The notes beneath the pieces were generated by a model, which did not search any database, had not been told where the DNA came from, and saw only the letters and a program-made list of their open reading frames with translations. A stretch of 51,174 nt of DNA from Anaerolineae bacterium (lineage in GTDB: Bacteria; Chloroflexota; Anaerolineae; Aggregatilineales; Phototrophicaceae), in NCBI GenBank assembly GCA_022842885.1, contig JALHOR010000033.1, positions 1 to 51,174 of the forward strand, in the 5' to 3' direction. Position numbers and translations under genes: made by a program. Below are positions 7,973-17,196 of the stretch, one piece after another (the first letter of the stretch is position 1; each line of letters begins with the position of its first letter).

Positions 7973-9700
7973 TTAGCTGCCAGCGCGTTTCCAATCAGCA
8001 ATGTTCCATGGTTCGGCATCCCAAGTGTTCATGCGGACACCTTCCAACGTCAAGCTAATGGCAGAGACATCACCGCGGTGAATCAACGGGATCATAGCAC
8101 CGCTTTGAACAATCAGGTCGTTCATCTGGATAGCAATCGCGCCGCGTTCTTCTAGGATACCCGTTTGTGCCATCTGGGCGATGAGGGCTTCATATTCTTC
8201 ATTGCACCAACGGGAAATGTTGCTGCCTAACCAGTTGTTGTCGGGACCCGGATCTTCATCGCACGCCCATTGTCCCATATAGGATTCGGGGTCAGTGCCG
8301 CTGAAGTTGTTGGTATACATCTGGACATCGGCATAGAATTTGCCGAAAGTATCGGGGCTGGCGGGGTCGCTACCGAAGAACACCGAGGCATCAATGTTGC
8401 GAAGTTCGGTTTCAATCCCGATTTCCGACCACCATTGTTTGACGAGTGCTTGGTTCGCCTGACGGACAGCGTTGGTAGAAGTCTGGTAGAGGATACGCAG
8501 CGGGATGCCGTTATATTCACGCACACCATCGCCATCGCTATCCACGATACCTGCACCATCTAACAGGGCATTCGCGCCTGCGATGTCTTGCACCAAGCAA
8601 CCATCATTGTTGGTCGAAGCATAAACCGGCGGAGCAGGGAGCAGGTTGCAGGTCGGCACGCCCGCAGGTCCGTAGACTTGGGCAGCAATCACGCCACGGT
8701 CAATTGCCATAGACATGGCTTTGTAGATTTCAGGGACGAGCAAGAACGGATGAGCATTTGAGCCATCGTCTAACAACACCGAGCGATTTTCGCCCAATGC
8801 CGGGTCGGGGTTGGTCTGGTTCAATTGGATGCGTTCTACGCTGGTGCCATATGCCACAACCAATTTACCGACGCCTGCCATTTCCATCTGTTGCAGGATG
8901 GTGGGCAATACTTGCAGATTCCAAGCGTAATCGGCTTCGCCTGTTTCCAACACAGCGCGGGCTGCGGATTCAGCATCACCGCCGCCTTTGAGGACGACCC
9001 GTTTGAAGTAGGGTTTGCCATCGGCAGCGAAGCGATAGTTGGGGTTGGCAACATAGGTAATCACGTCATTGGCGCGGAATTCTTCCACCATATAGGGACC
9101 CGTGCCGATGGGGTTGAAGTTCTGGTCAGTGCAAGCGGCGGCATTCGCGCCTAAGCAATCGGCGAATTGGGCTTTTTGCAGGATGGGTGATTCCTGACCG
9201 ACGAAGGCGGTATAGGGGAAGGGTTTGGGATTGGCGAAGGTGATTTTCACCGTCTGGGCATCTACCGCTTCCACGCTGGTAACACTATCGAATTTCGTCA
9301 ATTGGGCGCAACCGCCAGCCGGGTCGGTGCAGTATTGCCAAGTGAACACGACATCATCAGCCGTGACGGGCGTGCCATCCGACCACAACAAGCCTTCCAG
9401 CAGCGTCCAAGTGATGGTGGTCAAATCTTCGGAGACGCCACCATTTTCCACGGTGGGAATCTCAGTGACTAACCACGGCACCATCACACCGTTTTCATCG
9501 TACCGCGCCAAGGGTTCCCACACCAGTGAGGACGCATCGGTTTCTTTCGTACCACCAGAGAGATAGTTATTCATTGTCGAGGGGGCTTGCCAATAGAGGA
9601 TGTTCAGAACATCGTCATCCTGGGCAACCACCACACCGATTGCGCTCAGTGTGAGCAGTACCACCGCCAGAAAAGGAAGCAAAAGTTTTAAGCGTCGCAT
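7973..9700 (-). CDS. Peptide-type ABC transporter substrate-binding protein (SBP family 5)
   Basis: This extracytoplasmic solute receptor delivers its ligand to the permease pair encoded just downstream. A signal peptide covers about residues 1-27 (MRRLKLLLPFLAVVLLTLSA, cleaved near VVA|Q). The family-5 signature segments are present: SSLVWEPLARYDENG, TITWTLLEGLLWSDGTPVTADDVVFT, GTGPYMVEEF and AMSMAIDRGVIA. There is no lipobox cysteine, so membrane retention is unclear. The 575-residue length is typical. I start at the ATG at 9700 (AAAGGCG just upstream); the open frame to 9739 would add 13 residues that spoil the signal peptide. Ligand class (peptide, sugar or other) cannot be told. Confidence 0.9.
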   Translation of the reverse strand: MRRLKLLLPFLAVVLLTLSAIGVVVAQDDDVLNILYWQAPSTMNNYLSGGTKETDASSLVWEPLARYDENGVMVPWLVTEIPTVENGGVSEDLTTITWTLLEGLLWSDGTPVTADDVVFTWQYCTDPAGGCAQLTKFDSVTSVEAVDAQTVKITFANPKPFPYTAFVGQESPILQKAQFADCLGANAAACTDQNFNPIGTGPYMVEEFRANDVITYVANPNYRFAADGKPYFKRVVLKGGGDAESAARAVLETGEADYAWNLQVLPTILQQMEMAGVGKLVVAYGTSVERIQLNQTNPDPALGENRSVLLDDGSNAHPFLLVPEIYKAMSMAIDRGVIAAQVYGPAGVPTCNLLPAPPVYASTNNDGCLVQDIAGANALLDGAGIVDSDGDGVREYNGIPLRILYQTSTNAVRQANQALVKQWWSEIGIETELRNIDASVFFGSDPASPDTFGKFYADVQMYTNNFSGTDPESYMGQWACDEDPGPDNNWLGSNISRWCNEEYEALIAQMAQTGILEERGAIAIQMNDLIVQSGAMIPLIHRGDVSAISLTLEGVRMNTWDAEPWNIADWKRAGS

Positions 9701-10027
9701 AAATCGCCTTTCAGCAACTATTATGTTTTGGTTAAGCAAGTTTCTGGCGAGAGTATACCGTATTCAGTCTGTCAACACCAAATCCTAAAGCAATTTGCCA
9801 GCATTCTTAGCAAAAATTCATCTAATGATTCACCCAAGACTCACGAATGCTACCCCATATACAACCGATGGGTGGTGCTATCATCGCTATCAAAAGCCAT
9901 TACAATGAAGAATACCTAGAATTTATTTCAAAAATACTGGCGCAAGATGCCGCATCTCTGCCCAAAAAATTCAATTTTGGAATGGACTTCTAGCTTTATT
10001 TGGAAGCACGCTTGGAGACACCGCCGC

Positions 10028-10549
10028 ATGAAACATATTCCAAAACCCCCCACAACTGAATATGCTCCCTATACCATTGCCTATATCGCCCAAGTGCCGG
10101 ATGATGGGCGCGTGTTGGAACATCTCAACCATAATCCTGAAGTGCTGAAACAGCATGTGTTGGTACTGCCAGAGGCAACCTTATCCACGCCGTGCGCTCC
10201 CGGCGAATGGACGGTGAAAGAAATTTTGGTGCATGTCATGGATAGTGAGCGCGTGTTTGCCTACCGGGCGCTGCGGATTGCCCGCAACGATATGACGCCG
10301 CTGCCGGGCTTTGAACAAGACGATTATGTGCCGTATTCGGGCGCGAATGCCCGCAGTTTGGACAACATTTTTGCTGAATATGCCGCGATTCGGGCAGGGA
10401 CGCTGACCTTCTTTGAAAGCCTAGACGATGCGGCTTGGTTGCGGATTGGCACTGCCAGCAATCATCCGGTCAGCGTGCGGGCATTGGCATACATCATCGC
10501 CGGACACGAATTGTATCATCTGGCGAGCATCAAACAGAATTATGGGTAA
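10028..10549 (+). CDS. DinB-like four-helix protein (DinB/YfiT superfamily)
   Basis: The 173-residue protein has the DinB_2 pattern: PGEWTVKEILVHVMDSERV, a middle EYAAIRAGTLTFFESLDDAAW helix and GHELYHLASIKQNYG at the end. The three histidines, one in the VHV and two in GHELYHL, are the usual metal ligands. Family members include thiol-dependent S-transferases such as bacillithiol transferases and damage-inducible proteins of unknown activity, so the reaction cannot be assigned. I choose the ATG at 10028 because the protein then begins where family members do and GGAG lies about ten bases upstream; the frame is open back to 9947. It stands alone. Confidence 0.85.
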   Translation: MKHIPKPPTTEYAPYTIAYIAQVPDDGRVLEHLNHNPEVLKQHVLVLPEATLSTPCAPGEWTVKEILVHVMDSERVFAYRALRIARNDMTPLPGFEQDDYVPYSGANARSLDNIFAEYAAIRAGTLTFFESLDDAAWLRIGTASNHPVSVRALAYIIAGHELYHLASIKQNYG

Positions 10550-10633
10550 GCCCTGAATGTCACTCGGTTCGCAGTTCAAACCTACCTATGATTGAACTGC
10601 GTATCCGCCAAGAAAATTATCTCACCCTATTTC

Positions 10634-10862
10634 GCCAACGATTAAAAATCGTCGGCTAGGATAATTTTGGAAGTCGCTCAAAGCGATTAAAACTTATGCG
10701 AACCGATGACGACACCCCATGCCCCTGCCCATGTGCCGCCAGACATTGAAATGTCCTGCTGAAGACACTGCCAAGTCCACTAAAGGGACTGATGCTAGCA
10801 TTCCAAAAGCAGTCTCTTTAGCAGACTTGTCGGTTTGGCAGCCGGAAACTTTAGTTTCTGGC
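10634..10862. repeat. Chain of five or six small hairpins, composite repeat; no gene
   Basis: The 337-base gap after the DinB-like gene holds no credible gene. It is a string of short inverted repeats. GCCAACGATT/AATCGTCGGC lies at 10634-10656, and TCGCT/AGCGA lies near 10674. GACAT/ATGTC lies at 10742-10755. GTCC/GGGAC and AGTCT/AGACT lie within 10774-10828, and GCCGGAAACT/AGTTTCTGGC at 10841-10862. Similar strings occur from memory in other Chloroflexota and cyanobacterial genomes, which I cannot verify here. Confidence 0.7.
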
Positions 10863-10886
10863 GATATGACTTTCATCTTTCATCTT

Positions 10887-13583
10887 TTAACTGCCGTCCA
10901 CCTTCCCTCGCACCCACGCAATATTTTCCTCCACCTTCTCCACCATAAATTCCAGCCCCAACGCCGCATACACCGCTTTCGATTGCTCATAATAATCCAG
11001 CGCAGCAGAATAGTCTTCTTGACCTTCGTATGCCACACCGAGATTGTTTAAATGATTCGCTTCGCCGCGTCTATCACCAATTTGACGGCTAATGGTGAGT
11101 GCCTGTTGATGATAGTCTATCGCTTTGGTATAGTCACTCAAACTGACATACACAATCCCTAAGTTGCCCAAATTGCCGCCTTCGCCGCGTCTATCGCCAA
11201 TCTCACGGCGGATGATAAGCGCCTGTTCATAATAATCAATTGCTTTGGTATAGTCGCCCAAAATTGCAGATGCAATCCCTAGTCCGTCTAAATCGCTGCC
11301 TTCGCCGCGCCTATCGCCAATCTCACGGCTGATTTCGAGTGCTTGTTTATGATAGTCGATTGCCTTGGCATAGTCGCCCAAATTGCGATACGCATTCCCC
11401 AAGTTGCCCAAAGCATTGCCTTCTCTAAGCCTATCACCGATCTCAACTAGGATTTCGAGCGACTCTTCATAAAAATCAATCGCTTCGTCGTATTGTCTCA
11501 AATCAGCATATGCCAGCCCCAAGTTGCCTAGATGTGCGCCTTCATTCTTGTGATTACCTGCTGCTTTTGCTGCCGCTGCCGCTTGTTGCAACAGCGATAA
11601 CGCCAGCGAATAAAAGCCTTGATACATCAGAATGCCACCAACATCTCCTCCGGTATACAAATCCCAAGCAAATTGGTCGACATCGGCATGGCGTTGGTGC
11701 TGCATGGCGAAGGTGGAAGCCGCCATGAACTGCGGCAGTTCCGGGCGCTGCGCCGCGAAGTTGGGCAAAGAGGGTGCTTTATAGCGGGCGGTATAGCGCA
11801 AACAAGCATCTACGGCGCGATGTTTCATTTCGGTTGTGGCAAGTTTTTGGGTGTATTCAAACGCTAAATCATGCAGCCGATAATGGGCAACGGCGTTCTC
11901 CGTTGGTGGAATGCGCGTGACGAGACCATGTTTTTGCAGGTCGAGTAGGGCGGCGTCTGTCCCCTCCCCGCTTTTTGGCGTTTTTGACCCCACCCCCTGC
12001 CCCTCCCCAACCACAGGGAGGGGAGTCGCAGAACTTCCCCCCATGCATGGGGGGACTGAGGGGGGTGTATCCATGTATGAAGTTAATTCAAAATAATCTG
12101 CCATCAATTCCGGCGTAATCGTCGGCACGAAGAACGCGCCCCATGCATCAAAGACATTTTTGGTAGTTTGCGGCAGTGCCTCACGGCTGGCAGCGATGAG
12201 CGCGGCAATATTTTCGCGTCCGGTTTCGCCTGCCTCGTCCGGCAGCATCATTTTCAATTTTTCATTGTCCACTTTTGCCAGCATTTCGGCAGCGTTCCAG
12301 CCATTTTCGCGCATGGTGATGGCGGCAATTTCCAGCGCGAAGGGTGAACCATATAACGTGGTGCATAAGGTTCGGGCGGCGGGTTCGTCCGCTGATGCAA
12401 TCGTCATATGTGTTTGCAGCACACCCAAACTGAAATCGGAATCCAGTGCATCTAATTTTTTTCTTTCCAGCGAGGCAATTCGCTGGCGTGAGGTTGCCAA
12501 CACAGCGATATTGCCCGGAATGCCTGTTTTGATGAATGCCGTCACCGCTAGCGGATTCCAACAATCATCCAATACCAGCAGCGTCGCGGGAGTTTGTTGC
12601 AGAATTTGTTTCAGCATCACCAATTTATTGTTTTCATCCGGCGTTTTGGCGATGATTTCCTGCGCGTTAAAGGTGGTAGCACACGCTTCCGCTAATGTCG
12701 CTGCTGTTGCGCTGCCTGCCCGCAGCCACAAGACCGCGCCTTTCCCGGCACGTAGCCACTCGTCCGCCAGTACCGCCGTTAAAGCGGTTTTGCCATCGCC
12801 GCCGAAGCCCTGTATTAGCACGCGCCCCTGTGCGCTTAATTCGCTGAAAATTTCTGCTTGCACCGCATCACGCCCCACCAGTTTTTTCATCAGTGGTGCT
12901 TTCTCATTCCGAACTGCACCCGTGCTGGTATACAGCATTGCCCGATAATCCGCGCTGATATTGGCGAAGGGGGAGGGCGGTTCTGCAACATGTCTCAGGA
13001 TTTTGCCAATATCGTCTTTGATTTCATCTATTTTTTCATCAGTTTGTTTCGTGGTTTTATCAATCGTGTCAAGTTTGTTCTCAATCCGATTTAAGGCAGT
13101 TTGCATTGTTTGGGAATCGCGTGCTAATAGAACCAGCCCATAGGTTTCATCAGTGACAAGAATCGCCCGCAAATCTACCGTATATGCTTTTAATAATCGG
13201 CGCACTTCATCTCGCACCTCATCATGCAAATTTTGAGAAAATGTTGTGAGGTATTCGTTGGTAATTAATTCCAGCGCGTTATCATCCCCTATAATGTAGC
13301 GTAAGAGATGCTGCTGAATTATTTCGCTGCCCATGAAATGCTCGTCAAAATAATAATCCAGCAAATGCGAGGTGTTATGCTTTTCAAAGTTCTCAAATGC
13401 TTTGACAGTTAGCTTTTGAAATACTTTCCCATCAAGATATTTTTCAAAACGTTGATACAAATCAGTCGAGTCGAGAGGTTTCCCTGTAACAGTAGAAATT
13501 ACATTCCCCGTAGTCGTTGCGATTTTCTGCACAACCATTTCAAGAAGAGCGTCTTGAATTTTGTCTTTGATACTTTCCGACAT
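10887..13583 (-). CDS. STAND-type NTPase with NB-ARC-like core and TPR array
   Basis: This 898-residue protein looks like a signal-transducing ATPase of the STAND class. Residues 1-200 form an unrecognised helical N-terminal domain ending in a coiled coil (about 155-200). The NTPase core has Walker A GFGGDGKTA (259-267), Walker B LLVLDD (335-340), ATSR (363-366), GSPFAL (412-417) and an LHD motif (570-572), as in NB-ARC proteins. Residues 680-880 are five 40-residue TPRs of kinesin-light-chain type, probably the sensing part. Residues 507-541 are Pro/Gly-rich and encoded by repeat DNA. Such proteins act in defence, regulation or cell death; which applies here is unknown. It is not in an operon with a recognisable effector. 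Confidence 0.85.
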   Translation of the reverse strand: MSESIKDKIQDALLEMVVQKIATTTGNVISTVTGKPLDSTDLYQRFEKYLDGKVFQKLTVKAFENFEKHNTSHLLDYYFDEHFMGSEIIQQHLLRYIIGDDNALELITNEYLTTFSQNLHDEVRDEVRRLLKAYTVDLRAILVTDETYGLVLLARDSQTMQTALNRIENKLDTIDKTTKQTDEKIDEIKDDIGKILRHVAEPPSPFANISADYRAMLYTSTGAVRNEKAPLMKKLVGRDAVQAEIFSELSAQGRVLIQGFGGDGKTALTAVLADEWLRAGKGAVLWLRAGSATAATLAEACATTFNAQEIIAKTPDENNKLVMLKQILQQTPATLLVLDDCWNPLAVTAFIKTGIPGNIAVLATSRQRIASLERKKLDALDSDFSLGVLQTHMTIASADEPAARTLCTTLYGSPFALEIAAITMRENGWNAAEMLAKVDNEKLKMMLPDEAGETGRENIAALIAASREALPQTTKNVFDAWGAFFVPTITPELMADYFELTSYMDTPPSVPPCMGGSSATPLPVVGEGQGVGSKTPKSGEGTDAALLDLQKHGLVTRIPPTENAVAHYRLHDLAFEYTQKLATTEMKHRAVDACLRYTARYKAPSLPNFAAQRPELPQFMAASTFAMQHQRHADVDQFAWDLYTGGDVGGILMYQGFYSLALSLLQQAAAAAKAAGNHKNEGAHLGNLGLAYADLRQYDEAIDFYEESLEILVEIGDRLREGNALGNLGNAYRNLGDYAKAIDYHKQALEISREIGDRRGEGSDLDGLGIASAILGDYTKAIDYYEQALIIRREIGDRRGEGGNLGNLGIVYVSLSDYTKAIDYHQQALTISRQIGDRRGEANHLNNLGVAYEGQEDYSAALDYYEQSKAVYAALGLEFMVEKVEENIAWVRGKVDGS
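10944..11546 (-). repeat. Five tandem 120-bp units encoding the TPRs
   Basis: The DNA repeats with a 120-base period inside the STAND gene, each unit coding for 40 residues with the recurrent EIGDRRGEG, NLG and YTKAIDYYEQAL words. The middle units are most alike, which suggests recent unit duplication or conversion. Confidence 0.85.
11961..12065. repeat. Repeat DNA in frame inside the STAND gene
   Basis: Two hairpins stand close together: CCCCTCCC/GGGAGGGG (12000-12023) and the perfect palindrome CCCCCCATGCATGGGGGG (12037-12054). The CCCCACCCCCTGCCCCTCCC stretch resembles the intergenic element at 13643-13746. It codes for residues 507-541 without a stop or frameshift. Confidence 0.8.
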
Positions 13584-13642
13584 AACAACCTCTCCGGGTG
13601 GCGTGGGTTATACGTCCATTATAGCCGGAATAGGATGATTTT

Positions 13643-13746
13643 GTGTCCCATCCCCCGCACGATTGGGGGGGAGTGCAGCGAAGGGGCGTGCTTATAAAAC
13701 GCAGAAAACCCCTCTCCATTTTTTGGAAAGGGGCGGGGGTGAGGTT
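13643..13746. repeat. G/C-rich intergenic repeat between aldolase and STAND genes
   Basis: This 104-base element has CCCCCGCACGATTGGGGGGG at its left end and a hairpin, CCCCTCTCCA/TGGAAAGGGG (13709-13733), at its right. Reversed, its CACCCCCGCCCCTTTCC...AGGGG order matches the element inside the STAND gene. It fills most of the gap between the two minus-strand genes and touches the 3' end of the aldolase gene. Confidence 0.75.
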
Positions 13747-13750
13747 AATT

Positions 13751-14845
13751 TTACGCGACGGTGACTTCTTCGCACAGATACACATCTTGGATGGTTTGCA
13801 GCAGTTGAGCGCCTTCTGCCATCGGGCGTTGGAACGCCTTGCGCCCGCTGATGAGACCCGTACCGCCAGCGCGTTTATTAATCACGGCAGTTTCTACGGC
13901 TTCGGCAAAATCATTCGCGCCGCTGGCACCACCCGAACTAATCAAGCCGATGCGCCCCATATAACCATTCGCCACCTGATAGCGCGTTAAATCAATCGGA
14001 TGGTCGCTGGTGAGTTCGGTGTAAATGCGTTCATCTAATTTGCCATATGACGAACCGCCCGTGTTTAATGCCTTAAATCCGCCGTTGCTGGTCGGTAATT
14101 TTTGCTTCACGATGTCTGCCTCAATTGTCACGCCCAGATGATTGGCTTGGCTGGTCAAATCGGTGGAGCCTTCGTGATTCACGCCGTTCACTTTAAATTG
14201 CGGATTCCGCATATAGCACCACAACACCGTCGCCATGCCCAATTCATGCGCGTAAGCGAAAGCCTGTGCCACTTCCACCAATTGGCGCGTGCTTTCCGGT
14301 GAGCCAAAATAGACCGTCGCACCCACTGCCACTGCGCCCATGTTCCATGCTTGTTTAATCGTGCCGAACATCACTTGGTCAAATTTATTGGGGTATGTCA
14401 GCAGTTCGTTATGATTGATTTTGACCATAAACGGAATGCGATGAGCATATTTACGCGCCACCGCACCCAACACACCAAACGTCGAAGCGACGGCATTGCA
14501 ACCGCCCTCAATGGCAAGTTCGACGATTTTCGCCGGGTCAAAATAATCCGGATTCGGCGCGAAGGATGCCCCCGCCGAATGTTCGATGCCTTGGTCTACG
14601 GGCAAAATGGATAAATAACCCGTGCCGCCCAAACGCCCATGCCCATACATTTGCTGCAAACTGCGTAACACTTGCGGCGTGCGGTCGGTATCGGTAAAAA
14701 CACGGCTCACAAAATCGGGTCCTGGCAGCGCCAAGCGGTCTTTAGAAATGGTATGGCACTGATGATTGAGCAGTGAATCGGCTTTGCTGCCGAGATAGTC
14801 CTGAATTTTGCTATAGGTTGTAACAGGTGTGGCAATGGCAACCAT
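13751..14845 (-). CDS. fbaB: Class I fructose-bisphosphate aldolase (FbaB/DhnA type)
   Basis: This glycolytic/gluconeogenic enzyme cleaves fructose 1,6-bisphosphate into two triose phosphates through a lysine Schiff base. The 364 residues fit the bacterial FbaB group. Visible motifs are [10 protein letters not shown] (81-90), VKINHNELL, the Schiff-base lysine probably at K247 in EADIVKQK, and the phosphate-binding SSGGASG and [11 protein letters not shown] near the C-terminus. These separate it from metal-dependent class II enzymes. It ends where the G/C-rich repeat begins and has no obvious operon partner. The start ATG at 14845 has AGGAACC upstream. Confidence 0.92.
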   Translation of the reverse strand: MVAIATPVTTYSKIQDYLGSKADSLLNHQCHTISKDRLALPGPDFVSRVFTDTDRTPQVLRSLQQMYGHGRLGGTGYLSILPVDQGIEHSAGASFAPNPDYFDPAKIVELAIEGGCNAVASTFGVLGAVARKYAHRIPFMVKINHNELLTYPNKFDQVMFGTIKQAWNMGAVAVGATVYFGSPESTRQLVEVAQAFAYAHELGMATVLWCYMRNPQFKVNGVNHEGSTDLTSQANHLGVTIEADIVKQKLPTSNGGFKALNTGGSSYGKLDERIYTELTSDHPIDLTRYQVANGYMGRIGLISSGGASGANDFAEAVETAVINKRAGGTGLISGRKAFQRPMAEGAQLLQTIQDVYLCEEVTVA

Positions 14846-14968
14846 CTTAGGTTCCTTTCCAACGAACCGGACAAACAGCTAAACGGCATTGATTATAGCA
14901 AATTTACTGCGCCGTGTCGGGTAAGATGTGTTAAAATACAGCATAAAAAAGACGAAATTTAATTGGCT

Positions 14969-17080
14969 ATGCAGTCATTTTCCGGGGTCAGCGCCCACTT
15001 GGCACACTGGTGGCAACAGTTGACCGAACCTTCAGTAGATATTATCAATTTAGAAACGCGCCAGCGCGTTAAGTTATTAACGGTGCTGCTATTTTTACAA
15101 GCGGCGGTGTTAGTCATCTTTGCAGTAGCTTATGTCGCGTTGGGGTTGGAATCAGTCGGTTTCATTGGCATCTTGCTAGAAATTGGCGTGACATTTTTCA
15201 GCCTGTTTTTGGCACGCACCGGGTTACATTGGGCAGCCTCTATCATCGCCGTGATAGGCGCTCTTTTTATCATTTGGCTGATGGCACTGCTGCTGCCACC
15301 CAATTATACCGCCAGTGTCCTTAATTTTTTTCAGTTGATCATCTTTTTTTGCAGTTTGTTCTACTCTATATATATCACACTCGGCATGATTGCCGTTTGT
15401 ATTGTGGCGACTCTACTGCTTCCCCTGTTGAATCCGGCGTTGAGTATTTCGCTACCGCTGTTTTTGGGCAGTGTGGCGGTCTATTTTTTGATGGCGGTGG
15501 TGGCATATATCCGGCGCTTAGACTGGTTATACTTGCACACCAGTGAATCGCGCTATCGCAGTTTGATGGAAGCCAGCACAGAAATTATGCTGGTGCATGA
15601 TGGCGAAGGGCGCATTCTGGATGTGAATTCTGGGTTTGAAAAATTGTTTGGTTATTCCCGCGAAGAAGTCATGGGCAAGGGGTCTATCGAATTAGTTGCC
15701 CCCACCGACCAACGGCGTGTCCTGAAAGTATGGCGACAAAATGTGCTGACGCCAGTGGCGATGAAAGTCATCACCCGCGATAAGCAGACGCGGATTTTGG
15801 AAATGAGTTTTCGCACAGTGGTTTATCAAGGGGTGCCAGCGCACATTATTGTGGGGCATGATATTACCACCAAAAATCAAGCCGAAGCCACCCGCTTGGA
15901 AAATGAACTACGGTATGCGGCGCTGTTTGATGGCACTGCCGATGGCGTCTTGATTAGCAGTTTAGAGGGCATCATCCTCAGCGTGAATCAGCAAGCGGCT
16001 GCCATGCTGCGCTGCGATACGCAAGAAATCATTGGCAGACCCTATCGTGATTTTATGGTAGATACCCCCCAACCGGATAGCACCTCCACGCTGCAATATC
16101 TGAAAGCCGGGGCGCATATCCCCATTTATGAACGCCAATTCCGGCGCAAGGATGGCACGGTATTTGCAGGCGAAGTGAATGCGATGTTAGTGCGCGATGC
16201 CAGCGGACACCCGCTGTATTTACAAAGTCTCATCCGCGATATTAACGCCCGCAAACAAATGGAAGAACAAAAATTTGAACTGGCATTGCAGCGCGAAAAA
16301 CTCAAAATTCTACAAAGTTTTATAGATGATGCCTCGCATTATTTCCGTACCCCGCTAACGGCGCTGAAAACAGGGGTGTATTTGCTGCCGCGCTTTGCTC
16401 ATCTGCCCGATAAGCAGCACGAACAACTGGAAACAATGAATATTCAAATCGCTCGTTTAGAGCAACTGTTAGAAGATTTATTGACCGTCGTCCGGTTGGA
16501 GCAAGAAAGCACCGATACTACCCGCAATACTCGCGTCAATATCAATAAACTGCTGCTGCAACTGCTGCCGCGCTTTGTCAACGAAACGCATCAACACGAG
16601 TGGAAATTTTTACCCACGCATGAAAGTGTCGAAGTCTTTGGGGATAGGCATCGGCTGGCACATGCCCTGAGCAATATTTTGTCGAATGCGCGTGCCTATA
16701 CACCCGGCGGGGGCAAAATCATGGTGCGAACCCTTCGGCATGATTCTTGGGTGATTGTTGAAGTGTTCGATACGGGGATTGGCATTGCCGCGGCAGACCA
16801 ACCGCGCATTTTTGAAAATTTTTATCGCGGGGATGCCGCACGGAGTATTGAGGCAGATAGCAGCGGCATGGGTTTACCGATTGCGCTCAAAATTATCACG
16901 CTGCATCGCGGGGTCATGCGCGTTTTTAGCGAACCCGGCGTGGGTAGCTTGTTCCAAATAGTGCTGCCCGCCGCAGGCAATTGGACACGTCTAACTGCTG
17001 AGTCGGCGGATTACCATAATTTGCCTGCGTTATCGTTAAATGCGCTCAAATTGCTTGATAATGTGCCATCGCATTTTTAA
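14969..17080 (+). CDS. Membrane PAS-domain sensor histidine kinase
   Basis: The 703-residue protein has five or six N-terminal membrane helices (about residues 35-185), two PAS domains (about 195-310 and 320-430), a HisKA domain and a HATPase_c domain. The phospho-acceptor is His457, in SHYFRTPLTAL, where the usual SHELRTPL box has Tyr-Phe in place of Glu-Leu. Kinase boxes are the N box HALSNILSNARAYTPGGG from 565, DTGIGIA from 601 and a GMGLPIAL G2 box. The missing Glu next to the histidine may reduce phosphatase or kinase activity. No response regulator is adjacent, so it is an orphan. The ATG at 14969 is chosen over the TTG at 14963. Confidence 0.9.
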   Translation: MQSFSGVSAHLAHWWQQLTEPSVDIINLETRQRVKLLTVLLFLQAAVLVIFAVAYVALGLESVGFIGILLEIGVTFFSLFLARTGLHWAASIIAVIGALFIIWLMALLLPPNYTASVLNFFQLIIFFCSLFYSIYITLGMIAVCIVATLLLPLLNPALSISLPLFLGSVAVYFLMAVVAYIRRLDWLYLHTSESRYRSLMEASTEIMLVHDGEGRILDVNSGFEKLFGYSREEVMGKGSIELVAPTDQRRVLKVWRQNVLTPVAMKVITRDKQTRILEMSFRTVVYQGVPAHIIVGHDITTKNQAEATRLENELRYAALFDGTADGVLISSLEGIILSVNQQAAAMLRCDTQEIIGRPYRDFMVDTPQPDSTSTLQYLKAGAHIPIYERQFRRKDGTVFAGEVNAMLVRDASGHPLYLQSLIRDINARKQMEEQKFELALQREKLKILQSFIDDASHYFRTPLTALKTGVYLLPRFAHLPDKQHEQLETMNIQIARLEQLLEDLLTVVRLEQESTDTTRNTRVNINKLLLQLLPRFVNETHQHEWKFLPTHESVEVFGDRHRLAHALSNILSNARAYTPGGGKIMVRTLRHDSWVIVEVFDTGIGIAAADQPRIFENFYRGDAARSIEADSSGMGLPIALKIITLHRGVMRVFSEPGVGSLFQIVLPAAGNWTRLTAESADYHNLPALSLNALKLLDNVPSHF

Positions 17081-17196
17081 TCCATTCGGCTATCCACCTC
17101 TGACCTGATGTTGTTCTAGCTGGCACGCTATTTTCACTTCTCACTGGTCACGTTCAACCGTATACTTTGCCTTTTCCACACACCTAGGACACCTCT

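Noticed and set aside
10944..11546. Regularly spaced repeats resembling a CRISPR array
   Set aside because: The 120-base period is coding, in frame, and yields TPR motifs. There are no unique spacers or cas genes.
12160..12948. 262-codon open frame on the plus strand
   Set aside because: It is the antisense of the STAND ATPase core. Its Ala/Ser-rich translation has no motif and no ribosome site.
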